Below, one piece after another: positions 53,201 to 62,900 of a stretch of DNA of 64,000 nt (its first letter is position 1; each line of letters begins with the position of its first letter). The position numbers were made by a program, and so were the translations under genes. The stretch comes from Bacillota bacterium (lineage in GTDB: Bacteria; Bacillota; Clostridia; DSM-8532), in the NCBI GenBank assembly GCA_023443745.1, contig JAEZTB010000030.1:248001-312000 (forward strand). The letters run 5' to 3'. The notes beneath the pieces are model-generated. The model did not search any database, was not told the origin of the DNA, and saw only the letters and a program-made list of their open reading frames with translations.

Positions 53201-54781
53201 TTACCGCACCGTCCTTTCCATGGTTTCTTTCAGCGTGAGGCCGTTATAAAGGTTGAGGTTCATCTCGGTTTCCGAGGAGATGGTGATGTTCTCCACCAGC
53301 GTTTCAAACAGTTCCTCGGTGAGTTCCTCTAAGCATTCGGGGCTTGCCTCCAGATAATCCAGCATTGCTTCGGTGGCTTTGATCTGCCTGTCCTCGCCGG
53401 TGGATTCCATGATGCGGCGGCGCAGGCGGCGCAGTTCCCGGAGCTTGAAGTCGATTTCTCCTGTTTGGGATAAATAAAGAGCAGAATCTACGTATCCCTT
53501 CGACTTGAGTCGAACAAGAACCAGATTCTGCTCGGTGAGCTGGGCTATTTCTTTGTCAATGTCGTTTATCTTGCGGTTGGAGCGGAGTTCCTTTTCCCGA
53601 AGCTCGGTAAGCTGGTTTAAGATGGGTGATAGGATTTGCTCACGGTGCCTTTTCAGCTTGTGGTACATTCGGAGGATTGCTGTGATAATCTGTTCCTCCG
53701 GTATCTGCGAGGTGGGGCAAAGGTCTTTGTCGCGGTTATGTTTCCGGCATGTCCAGTAGACCTTTTCGTTATCGATTTTTCTTCGGAACAGGGTCCCGCA
53801 GTTTCCGCAGTGGATTTTCTTTGCCAGCAGTGCGGAGGAAACCGTTCCGGCTATCTGTTTCTGACGGCTTTCCATGAGAGCCTGCACCCGCTGGAATTCG
53901 TCCTTGGAGACAATCGGCTCATGGCAGTTCTCCACAAAGTATTTGGGCTTTTCTCCTTTATTCCGCACCTGACGGAATGGGATGTCGTTGGTGGAGTAGC
54001 TCTTTTGCCAGACCATATCCCCGGTGTAGGAGATGTTGGTGAGGATATATCCTATCGTGGTTGAATACCACACCTTTCGGCCTTTTGTGCGGGGGATGCC
54101 CATCTGATTCAGCTCGTCTGCGATGTCATCCTTACCCTGACCGCTCAGGTAGGCGGCGAAAATACGGCGCACCACCTCGGCCTGTTCGGGGATGACCGCC
54201 AGGGTGCGTTCCTCCAGCCTGTAGCCGTAAGGCATCGATGGCGAGAGGTAGTCGCCCTTTTCCATTCGGATGCGGACGCTGATCCGCATATTGTTTGAGT
54301 GGTTTTGCGATTCCATCTGTGAGAAGGCGCCGTAGATGGTGGCGATCTGCTCCGACGTCATCTTGCCGGTGTCGATGTTTTCTTTCTCAAAATGGATGGA
54401 GATGCCCAGCCGGAGGAGCTCCCTCACATACTGGATATATTCCTTGGTGTTTCTCGCAAAGCGGGATATGGATTTGACGAGGACGCGGTCGATTTTTCCC
54501 TCCCTGCAATCCTGTATCATGCGGTTGAAATCATCCCGCTTGCTTGCCACGAGGCCAGAAATGCCCTCGTCGGCGTAAATGTCCGCCATCTCCCAGCCCT
54601 CTTGGGCGGCAATGTTTTTGGTGTAGTAATCCACCTGTGCGATGTAGGAGTTCTGCTGGTCATCCGAGTCGCTGCTCACACGGGCGTATGCCGCCACGCG
54701 GAGCTTTGCGATTTCTGGCTTTCTTGCTGATATGACTGTAATTTTCGGCTGTTCTGCCGGTGTTGAATTGGGTTGATACAT
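53201..54781 (-). CDS. large serine recombinase 2
   Basis: A 526-residue serine recombinase. The nucleophile Ser is in AYARVSSDSDDQ (about residue 37), with the SISRFARNTKEY helix and the EKENIDT motif behind it. The Recombinase domain, a zinc ribbon (IHCGNCGTLFRRK, WTCRKHNRDKDLC) and a C-terminal coiled coil follow. It is first in the three-recombinase operon; together the three probably form one recombination system. Confidence 0.92.
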   Translation of the reverse strand: MYQPNSTPAEQPKITVISARKPEIAKLRVAAYARVSSDSDDQQNSYIAQVDYYTKNIAAQEGWEMADIYADEGISGLVASKRDDFNRMIQDCREGKIDRVLVKSISRFARNTKEYIQYVRELLRLGISIHFEKENIDTGKMTSEQIATIYGAFSQMESQNHSNNMRISVRIRMEKGDYLSPSMPYGYRLEERTLAVIPEQAEVVRRIFAAYLSGQGKDDIADELNQMGIPRTKGRKVWYSTTIGYILTNISYTGDMVWQKSYSTNDIPFRQVRNKGEKPKYFVENCHEPIVSKDEFQRVQALMESRQKQIAGTVSSALLAKKIHCGNCGTLFRRKIDNEKVYWTCRKHNRDKDLCPTSQIPEEQIITAILRMYHKLKRHREQILSPILNQLTELREKELRSNRKINDIDKEIAQLTEQNLVLVRLKSKGYVDSALYLSQTGEIDFKLRELRRLRRRIMESTGEDRQIKATEAMLDYLEASPECLEELTEELFETLVENITISSETEMNLNLYNGLTLKETMERTVR

Positions 54782-54871
54782 CTTTTTTCCCTCCTTTCAA
54801 CGACATACACTACCACACCTCTTGGCACATAGCTACTGAATAATTGATAACATTCTGAAACAAATCCGAGG

Positions 54872-55030
54872 TCAGCAGGAGGCGATAATCGTGGGCCGCA
54901 GCCTGCGTTCCAAGTCCTTTTTGACCTGTTCAAACTCCTTGTCCGTCATGCCCTTGGCGGCCGCAAGGCGTACAAGCTGCTGCAGCGCGGCAATGAACAT
55001 GAGGTTATCGGTTACCTGGGTGTTTGTCAT
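54872..55030 (-). CDS. small SHOCT-like protein
   Basis: A 52-residue protein (MTNTQVTDNLMFIAALQQLV, then AAAKGMTDKEFEQVKKDLER). The second half resembles SHOCT motifs. Its ATG overlaps the mazF stop (ATGA). The position suggests a partner of MazF or a recombination accessory, but the sequence does not resemble known MazE antitoxins. Confidence 0.7.
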   Translation of the reverse strand: MTNTQVTDNLMFIAALQQLVRLAAAKGMTDKEFEQVKKDLERRLRPTIIASC

Positions 55031-55413
55031 GGCGTTTCCCTCCCAAATAAAAAAAACGCCGGAGCCAGTCCGACGCTGATAATAAGTGCTTGATTGATTT
55101 CTTCCATCTCCTGCTGCCCCAGCCTGCCAACCCATTCCCGGAGCCGTATCCGGTCGATGGTGCGTATCTGCTCCAGAAGTGCAAAGGACTCCCTGGACAA
55201 TCTGCCCACTCCGGCAATGGCCGCATGGGTGGGCAGGGGCTTTTTCGGCTTGCCAGTGATGGCACAGACGATGGTGGTGGGGCTGTGGCGGTTGCCGATG
55301 TCGTTTTGCAGGATAAGTACGGGGCGGACGCCCCCTTGTTCGCAGCCCACAACGGGGCTTAAGTCGGCATAGAAAATATCGCCGCGGCTGATGCCTTGCT
55401 TTATCGTGTTCAA
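55027..55413 (-). CDS. MazF/PemK-family protein
   Basis: About 128 residues with the CcdB/MazF barrel: RGDIFYADLSPVVGCEQGG, RPVLILQNDIGNRHSPTTIV, LLEQIRTIDRIRL. The key arginine and the T-I-D-R-I-R motif of the RNA-cutting site are present. The likely start is the TTG at 55,413, eight bases after AAGGAGG; a GTG at 55,422 overlaps the site. A MazE-type antitoxin gene is not visible next to it. Confidence 0.88.
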   Translation of the reverse strand: MNTIKQGISRGDIFYADLSPVVGCEQGGVRPVLILQNDIGNRHSPTTIVCAITGKPKKPLPTHAAIAGVGRLSRESFALLEQIRTIDRIRLREWVGRLGQQEMEEINQALIISVGLAPAFFLFGRETP

Positions 55414-55462
55414 ATTTTGCACCTCCTTGGTTTGGACTTCCTTTGTTTTTTCTTAATGGCAC

Positions 55463-56002
55463 AAATATAGGGACCGCCGTGCTATAAAGGCAGAGCGATC
55501 CCCATCGCTTCTGACATTAAGTCTTTTTTCTGTAATAACGGTGCTTAATTTGACACTACTCCCCAAGCACTCTGTGCAGAGCATACGATGCTTTGCACAA
55601 CAAAGGCGATGGCCTGAACTACGGCTGGCTATGCCGCATCATGGGAATCCCACCCCCGCCAGGATCTCTGCCGGCTGCCCTCATTGCGTGATCCCCCGGT
55701 CAAGGGGGGCTGTGACTGGACAGAAGTATCAATATAGGCTGACGGGGTCATTGCGAAACAGGCTGCCACAGCCTGTTTTTCGGTCGGATGGGTATCGCTT
55801 TGCACCTTATTTGGCCGTCTTTGATAGGAGCAGAAAGAAACGAGCAAACAGAAAAATGAGTGATTTCGCTTTTCTTGCTGCCTGCCTACAGGTGGTCTTG
55901 GCGCATCCTCCGGGGTCGCTTTTCCCTTTCGGGGTCCGTCAGCTAAAGTATTCAGGTCATCGGATATGAAATTTTCAAAGTACAGTTGGGGGAATGAGAA
56001 AA
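55463..56002. other. non-coding, hairpin-rich stretch
   Basis: No convincing gene in 540 bp. Long open frames exist on both strands (55541-55969 +, 55629-56012 -), but they have no ribosome site or family features and look compositionally biased. Hairpins include AGCGATGGGGATCGCT in the mazF leader, AACAGGCTG/CAGCCTGTT (55,757-55,777) with a T-run, and a C5/G6 stem at 55,693-55,709. A regulatory or transfer-origin role is possible. Confidence 0.4.
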
Positions 56003-56037
56003 ACCCCCTCACTACTAATCCGGTTTCGTGAGGGGGT
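56003..56037 (-). terminator. terminator of the sigma-like gene
   Basis: ACCCCCTCAC and GTGAGGGGGT form a 10-bp stem, followed on the minus strand by TTTTTC. Confidence 0.85.
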
Positions 56038-56052
56038 CTACAAAAAATATTT

Positions 56053-56472
56053 TTACTTTTCCATCATTTTTTTTAGCTTCAGCCGAATCTGACGGTCCCG
56101 ATAGCTGATGGTCTGCTGCTTAATGCCGGTTTCCCTCTCCAGCTCCATCTGCGTTTTTCCTTGAAAATACAGAGCAAAAATCAGATCCTGTTCCTCTTTG
56201 GAAAGCTGTGCTATGCATTGACGGAGCTTCTGTGCCATAACTTTATCTACAGCAATGTCATCCACGCGAGGAGATTTCAGGTCGGGAATCGCATCCTCGC
56301 CATTGGTTTCCGTAGTATCCAAGGCACTATAATAAAACACGCCATGTGCTGTGTCCTTTTCCTCCAGATGCAGTTCACGGCGTTTCATGCGGTAATATGT
56401 TAAATAGACTTCTTCGGTGACGGGAACGAGCTGTCCCTGCACTTTAATCCTATACTCTTTCTTTTCTGCCAT
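56053..56472 (-). CDS. sigma-70-like factor of integrative-element type
   Basis: About 139 residues. The C-terminal part is a sigma region 4 helix-turn-helix (LRQCIAQLSKEEQDLIFALY, KTQMELERETGIKQQTISYR). The N-terminal 60 residues are charged (YRIKVQGQLVPVTEEVYLTY) and match the leader of small sigma factors in clostridial conjugative elements. It would direct transcription of the element's genes. The start at 56,472 follows GGAGG; the longer upstream frame has no such site. Confidence 0.82.
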   Translation of the reverse strand: MAEKKEYRIKVQGQLVPVTEEVYLTYYRMKRRELHLEEKDTAHGVFYYSALDTTETNGEDAIPDLKSPRVDDIAVDKVMAQKLRQCIAQLSKEEQDLIFALYFQGKTQMELERETGIKQQTISYRDRQIRLKLKKMMEK

Positions 56473-56614
56473 ATGGCTTGTCCTCCGTTTTCTGAAATTT
56501 TGATGACGAGTCAAAATGTCAGAAGCGGAGGAGATCGGCAGCAGGGTTCGACAGACCAACAGTTATCAGGTCTTAAAATTGGGATAAATTGGAAAACAAA
56601 CAGATTTCTTGTCG

Positions 56615-56657
56615 AAAAAAATAAGCCAGCACTTTGCCCATGGCAAAATACTGACTT
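56615..56657 (-). terminator. strong terminator closing the riboswitch transcript
   Basis: AAGTCAGTATTTTGCC pairs with GGGCAAAGTGCTGGCTT over 16 bp when G-U pairs are counted, with a tiny loop, and is followed by ATTTTTTTC on the minus strand. Confidence 0.8.
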
Positions 56658-56718
56658 CTTTTGATTTATGATATGAAATTGTAAGGATGAAGGAGGGTAT
56701 GTACAGGTTGCTTTGTCT

Positions 56719-56760
56719 CTATTTACACCTCGAAAAAGGATAAAAGCGGAATATCTTCAT
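56719..56760 (-). CDS. 13-codon ORF behind the riboswitch
   Basis: MKIFRFYPFSRCK, preceded by GAGAGAGG. It is the only translated-looking feature between the riboswitch and the strong terminator. It may be a leader peptide, a short membrane-active peptide or chance. Confidence 0.35.
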   Translation of the reverse strand: MKIFRFYPFSRCK

Positions 56761-56835
56761 ATGAATACCTCTCTCGCCATAGCCCACAGCGAAAGCCGGT
56801 ATCCTGATACCTGAAACATCCGTTAAAAGCTGCAA

Positions 56836-56866
56836 AAGCCCGCCCTTCATGTAAGAGGGCAGGCTT
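56836..56866 (-). terminator. riboswitch expression-platform terminator
   Basis: AAGCCTGCCCT and AGGGCGGGCTT form the hairpin, followed by TTGCAGCTTTT. The 3' flank CTTTTGCAGC can instead pair with GCTGCTAAAAG at the aptamer's 3' edge, a plausible antiterminator, so ligand binding would decide read-through. Confidence 0.65.
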
Positions 56867-56880
56867 TCGCTTGACTTTTA

Positions 56881-56956
56881 GCAGCCAGACTATCATAGTG
56901 CCTTAAGACACCTTAGACCCTCGGCTTTGCGTCCCCGCTTTTCAGCGGGTTTGCCC
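56881..56956 (-). ncRNA. cyclic di-GMP-I riboswitch (GEMM-I)
   Basis: The minus strand reads GGGCAAACCCGCTGAAAAGC, then GGGGACGCAAAGCCGAGGG, TCTAAGG, a variable stem and AGTCTGGCTGC. These are the GEMM-I landmarks: the GAAA tetraloop hairpin P2, the conserved ACGCAAAGCC junction with its ligand-binding bases, and the CTGGCTGC closing strand. It binds c-di-GMP. It begins 38 bp after the stop of the giant surface-protein gene, with no clear promoter between them, and is followed by a terminator hairpin. Confidence 0.88.
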
Positions 56957-56993
56957 TTGGCTTTATTTATTTGTTGTTCTTAATTTGTTGTTC

Positions 56994-59900
56994 TTACTTT
57001 GTTTTTCTCACCCCGTCCGGGCCCACCTCATAGCCGTCGATTTTAGTATCTCTGGCGAGGGAGCCGTCTGAGTAAAAGTAGTACCACTTGCCGTCGATCT
57101 GGAGCCATTTGCCGGACACCATGATGGCGTTCACGTCGAAGTAATAGCGTTTTTTACTTGTTTCGCTGCCGATGTCCCACCAGCCGGTGAGCGCCTTGTT
57201 GCCGGAGTAATATCTCCAGTTATTGCCGTCCTTGACCCAGCCGGTCTGCAAAACGCCTATGTTGTAGAAATAATACTTTTTGCCGTCAATGGTCTGCCAG
57301 CCGGTGAGGGGCTTGCCATCCTTGTAGTACATATACCGGCCGTCGTCGTTCAGCGCCCAGCCCTGGGCGGTGGCGGGGTCGATGGTCAGCTTGACGTAGC
57401 GGTGGAGCATGGAGGAAACCTCCGCACGGGTTGCATTAGATTTTGGATTGAACCTGTTATCCGTGCCACCCATCATGATGCCAGCCTGCTGCATGGCTGT
57501 GACTGCTGTTTTGTAAACGCTGCCGATGCTGGAAGCATCCGCATAGGCGGTTGCTTCACGGGTCACAGGCAACTTGTAGCCGGTGGCCTTGGCATAATTT
57601 GCGAAAATCACCGCGATTTCCTCACGGGTGATCGCACGGTCAGGGGCAAACTGCTGGTTACCGATGCCCTGCACAACGCCTTTCTTGTACGCCCATTCGA
57701 TGTAGGGACGGAATGCGCTATCGGCTTTTACGTCGGTAAAGCTGTTTGTGGTGTATGCCTTCGTGTCCACGCCTGCCAGTCTGCCGAGAGCCGTCACCAG
57801 CATTCCCCTCGTCATGGCGGTGTTAGGTGCAAAGGTGGTTTCGGAAGTGCCGGAGAGAAGGCCCCTTCCGACAACATAGTCAATAGCTTCCTTGCCCCAA
57901 TGGTTGTCAATGTCGGTAAACTTGGCTATTGGAGCCGTGTAGCCCACGCCATACACCGAGAAGTGGCCGGTAGGGATCAGCAGGCTCCTGCTGTTTACGT
58001 CATAGACCGAGCCAGAGATACGCTGTGCTTTGCCTTTTGCGTCCACATACACGCCGAACAGATAGCCGACAGCCTCATTCTTGCCCGGTGTGTAAGGGAT
58101 GGAAAGGGTGGCTGTTCCGCTGTCGAGGCTGGTTACATTGACAGTTTTGCCGTCCTTGACATAACTGATGGTGATGCTATAAACCGGCCTGTTTCCGAGA
58201 AGGGCCTTTGCCTCTTTAGAGAGCCCTGTCGCCGGTGCGATGGTGATGCTGATATCACCGCTGCTTTGCTTCTGGATTTCCTCTAAAGCCTTCAAGTCAA
58301 AACTCACGTCTACCGGAGAACCAGCGAGTGTAAGGCTGGATACCCCTGCGCTCACAAGGCTGTTCAGCGAGTTGCGGGACAGGGTTGCTGTAAAGGAAGT
58401 TGTTCCCTGCGGCATGGTGACATTCAGCCCCACAGAAATGCCATTTGCGGTTTTGCCCTGCGTCCTTGCGTCAGCCTGCGCCTTGGCAATGGCGTCGGTG
58501 ATGGCTTTATCCGGGATGGCTGCATTTGCCACGCCGTTTGCCCCGGCCGTGGCTGTGACAGAGGCCGCCGCCGTAACAGGCTGGTCTGGCTTCTTTGCAG
58601 GCGTAGTGATTGCGGGCGTGCTCGGCGTATAGGAATCACCACCACCAGAGCTGCCACCACCGTTATAGCTCCAGCTTGCCGTAACCGCCAGATCAGCGGT
58701 CACGTTATCAAAGGATTTATCCCAGCCAGTAAATGTGTAGCTGCTGCGGCTGACCGTGGGAGCCGTCGCTGCACTGCCCTTGGCAACGGTCTGTGTCAGC
58801 TCGCCGCCGCCTGTGCGGGTACCTCCATTTAAGTTGAAGGTGACGGTATAGGTCTGTTCCGCAACAGTCAATGTTCCGTCTATGCGGGCTGTAATGCTGT
58901 AATTATCCGTTGCCGTACCGCCGGTGAGCGTAATGGCATAACTGCCCACTGCATCGCTAACAAAGGTCGGGCAAGCCAGTGTAGGTTCGGCACTCAAAGC
59001 ATCCGCTTTGGTCTTTCCGGGAGCCAGATTGCCTACTGTATAGGTAAGTTCCGGCAGACTGCTTCCCTTGATGACAGATTTATTATCGGCGGTAAGAGTA
59101 ATCTGCCGCTTTTCGATGGTAAAGGTGAAAGCTTCGCTGCCCGTGTAGTTTTCGTTGCTGTCTGGCACAGAAATGGTCAGCTTGTAAGCCCCCGCATTCG
59201 TGGGGGCGGCTGTGCTGCTGTAGCTGCCGCCATCAGTAGAAGTATACAGCCACACAAGTTCGCTTGCCGGAACAGAATCACCGCTGACACTTACTGTGCC
59301 GCTTGGCACATACGCCGCACCGTCATACGTTTTGTTCGGCGTAGAGATACCGCTGATGGTCACCGCTGTTTTTGCCGTTACCGTTACCTTGCGGCTGACG
59401 GTGAAGTTGCTTGGCAAGGTGAGCCATGCCGGGGTACCCGGATAAGAGATTGTGCCAGTGAAAGTTGCGCTATTGCCAGCCGAGGTCGTATCCAACGGTC
59501 CGCCGCTCCAGCTTATTGCATAAGTAATGTCCTCCCCTTGAACGGATATGCTGCCGCTTGTTCGCAGGATATTGGCAGTTTCCAGTGCAGATGCTGTAGC
59601 TGATCCGCCGTGGAAGTTGACAAGCACAGTGGTATCACCAAATACAGGATTAACTGCCGTAATCGGCGTTACGGTGACCGTCACGCTTTTCGTAACGCTG
59701 CCTGCATCAATATTCGCATTGCCGGTGAGTATGCCTATTACTTGATAAGTCGTGCCCTTGGCATTGTAAGATGTCGTGGTACTCCATGTGATGGGCAGGG
59801 TGGCCACAGCACCGCTGTCGGTGGTGATGCTTACGTTTGCGGGCAAGTCAGCCGCAGTCACAACAGCCTGTGCGGTCGTGGCATTTCGGACTTCATATGC

Positions 59901-62900
59901 GGTTTTGCTCACATTGCTTACGATTGTGTTGATGCTCTGCACTGCAGCCTGTTCAATGGTGAATTTGGGCGCACCCGAATCCAAGGAAAGCTCATAGTTG
60001 TCACCCGCGCGCAAGGTGCCAAGCGTGATAGCATAGTCACCCACGTTCTCGCCTGTTGCGCGGGAGAGTGCACCGGTAAAATCCGAGGGTGCAAGCCCAC
60101 CATTGTTGGTAAATACCAGTGTCGGATCAATCGCGCCGTATATCTTACTTTGCCCACCGCTCGGAGTGACGGTGACTGATTTCTTCGTGATGCCGAAGTT
60201 TACCGGGGGGGAGGACAAGGACAGCGTGTAGTTGTTGCCTGCGGTCAAATCGCCAAGGTTGATGACGTAGTTGCCCACATTCTCGCCTGCCGCACGGGAA
60301 AGCTTTCCGGTAAAAGCTGTGGCAGGAAGACCTCCATCATTGGCAAAGGATAGAACCGGATCAAGCGCCCCGTATACTTTGCTTTGATTAGCGGCCGGAG
60401 TGATGGTGACGACTTTGGGGGTAATGGAAAAATTCACACTTTGATAATATAAGAACAGACTGTAATTGCTCCCCGCGCTTAAGGTGCCAAGGGTGATTTT
60501 GTAGTCTCCCACATTCTCGCCCGGCTCGCGGGAAAGTTCGCCGGATAGGCTGTCGCCGTTAACCAAACTCGGAAAAACCGTGTAGCCCAGCGTCGGATCA
60601 GAGGCGCCATATACCTTGTTTTGCCCACTTTTCGGCGTGATGGTGACGTTTGCCGGTTTGATAGAAAAAGTCACCGGCGTTGAGGACAAGGACAGTGTGT
60701 AGTTGTTGCCTACGCTCAAGGTTCCGAGGGTGATGATATAATCGCCCACATTTTCACCCGGTTCGCGGGAAAGCTTACCCGTAAAAGCTGCGGCAGGAAG
60801 CCCCCCGTCATTGGCAAAGGGTAGAACCGGGTCATCCGAGCCGTAATATTTTAAGCGCCCGCTCGTCGGCGTAATGGTTACCGGTTTCTTCGTGATACTA
60901 AAATTCACCGTGGGCGAAGACAAGGACAGCGTGTAATTGTTCCCTGCGCTCAAGGTACCGAGAGTGATGGCATAATCGCCCACATCCTCGCCCGATGTAC
61001 GGGAAAGTGCGCCGGTGAAGCCATCACCTGTGAACAGCATAGGGCTGACGGTATAGGTCAGCATCGGGTCAGCCTCATCATACGCTTTGCTTTGCCCGCT
61101 GTCCGGCGTGATAGTAACAAGCTTGGGGGCAATGGTAAAAGTCTTGCTGGGCGTGCCTGAATAGTTACCCTTACCGGTAATGGTAACTGTGGCTGTTCCC
61201 GCATTGATATTGTTCGAGTAAGCTACAGCATAATCCGTATCCGCTGCAAGCGTTTCGCCGCCATCCTTCACCGAAACAGCAGGTGTATGTGCTGTACCGG
61301 TATAGGTGAACGGGCCGCCGGTCACCGTGAGCATAGCCTCCGTCAATGGTTTGGCCGCAATCGTGCCTGTGACCCCGGACAAATCCAGCCTGTATTTTGC
61401 GGCATCCTTACCGATGAGGGAAAGCCCCGTGATGGTGACAATCTTGTTGCTTCCCGCATTGGCATTATCAAACACCGCAGAAGGTGTTCCTGCAAGCGTC
61501 ACCTCATCGCCGCCCTGCACATTAGTTGTGTCAAGGGCAGCCGTTCCGCGCAAGGTGGCGGCGTTGGTTCCATCGTAGATTTTGCTCTCTACCGTCAGTC
61601 CTGTGACGGTGAGTGTGATTGCATCAATGGTTTTTACGGTGATGGTCGCGTCAAAATCCGCATAATTTGTACTTTTTACCGTTACCGTAATGGTGGCGGT
61701 TTTTCCCGTTGTGGCAACTGCATATACAGGAATGCTTATCATGTTCTTGTTATACACATAGGGGTTACCAATAATATTGTCAATATCAGTTACGCTTTTA
61801 AGGGCGTATTCCACCGTACCCAAGGATTTCGGGCTGCCAAGCGTCGGCAAAAGGGTAGTCATTTCAAAGTCATATTCCTGTGCATGATTTGTAAGCACAT
61901 CCAGTGTTTGATTAACGCCGGTAGGTGCAGCAGCCTTTTTGATTACTTGATTTGTCAGGCTTATGTTGGCGCTTGCCAAGGCATAGTTCTTAGTTGTATC
62001 CGTGTTGATAAGAGTCAATGTGGCTGTTACTATTTTGTCGGTACCAGCATCTGCACTGTCGAATTGCGCTCCTGCAATGGTGTAATCATCGTTCAGCGAC
62101 AGTGTTTCGCTGTTTTGCAGGCCGCCAAAGCTCACGCCGGTTACGGACGCTGTATTTGTACCGTTATAGGTTTTTTCCGCCACTGTTCCGCCTGTAATCG
62201 TCAGCGGTGCTTTGGCGATGGTGAAGATTCTGTTGAGTGCGCCGGAGTAGTTGCCCTTGCCGGTGATGCTCATATAGGCTGTTCCCGCATTGGTATTGTT
62301 GGTATAGGACGCTGTATAATCCACATCCTCTACAAGCGTTTTAGCGCCGTCCGTGAGAGCGGGCTTTTGCGCCTTGCCGGTGTAGGAGAACTCCGTGGTT
62401 GTGAGCATATCATCTGTTAGCGGTTTTGGTTGGATGGTATAGCTTAAACCGGTTTTTTCACCCTTAAAGTTGCCTTGGCCAACGAGCTTCGCTGTAACAG
62501 TTCCTGCGTTGATGCCATTGCTTGCACTTCCGGCGGCAACCTCCATGATATAGTCCGTACCCTTCACCAGCGTTTCCCCGTCAAAGATGACGGTCAATGC
62601 CGGCGCAATGGGGCTGCCGGTATAGGTGAATGGTCTGCCTGTTATCTCCACCGTTGCATTTGCGATATCCCGCTCGGTGAGATACACCCCGCCGTCGCCG
62701 GATTGCGCTCCCGCAGGAAAGCCCGCCAGTATAGGCAGCTTACCATCTGTAAGTATCCAACCATTGCTGCCCCAACCGCTTCCCCAAAATGCGGCGGTAT
62801 TGGCTTGGGCGAGGGTTATATCCACGCCATCCTTACTTTTGCTGTCGGCACTGCTGAGTGTGCTGCCATTAACCTTCATGCCGCTAAAGGCATAGTTGCT

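Larger units (their letters stand above)
47362..56472. mobile_element. integrative-element module (partial), clostridial type
   Basis: A run of minus-strand genes with the mixture usual in clostridial integrative and conjugative elements: sigma-like factor, MazF, SHOCT-like protein, three serine recombinases, metallophosphoesterase, DUF4314, unknown accessory proteins and DUF1016. It is clearly more G+C-rich than the transposon. No relaxase, VirD4/VirB4 or replication gene is present in the window, so it is either a mobilisable or decayed element. Its limits cannot be set; no attachment-site repeats were identified. Confidence 0.55.

Noticed and set aside
54872..55462. Single 196-codon protein ending in the SHOCT-like tail
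   Set aside because: The first 144 codons are antisense-like shadow of mazF in another frame; the true start is the ATG at 55,030 overlapping the mazF stop.
55541..56012. Long ORFs on both strands upstream of mazF
   Set aside because: No ribosome site, family match or coding-like composition; treated as a non-coding hairpin-rich region.
56761..56835. Second riboswitch behind the c-di-GMP aptamer
   Set aside because: Two small hairpins are present, but none of the known aptamer consensus cores could be matched.
57402..58286. Plus-strand ORF of 294 codons
   Set aside because: Antisense shadow of the giant adhesin; no ribosome site or family pattern.
61287..62420. Plus-strand ORF of 377 codons
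   Set aside because: Antisense to the repeat-rich adhesin; Cys- and Gly-rich composition typical of a shadow frame.
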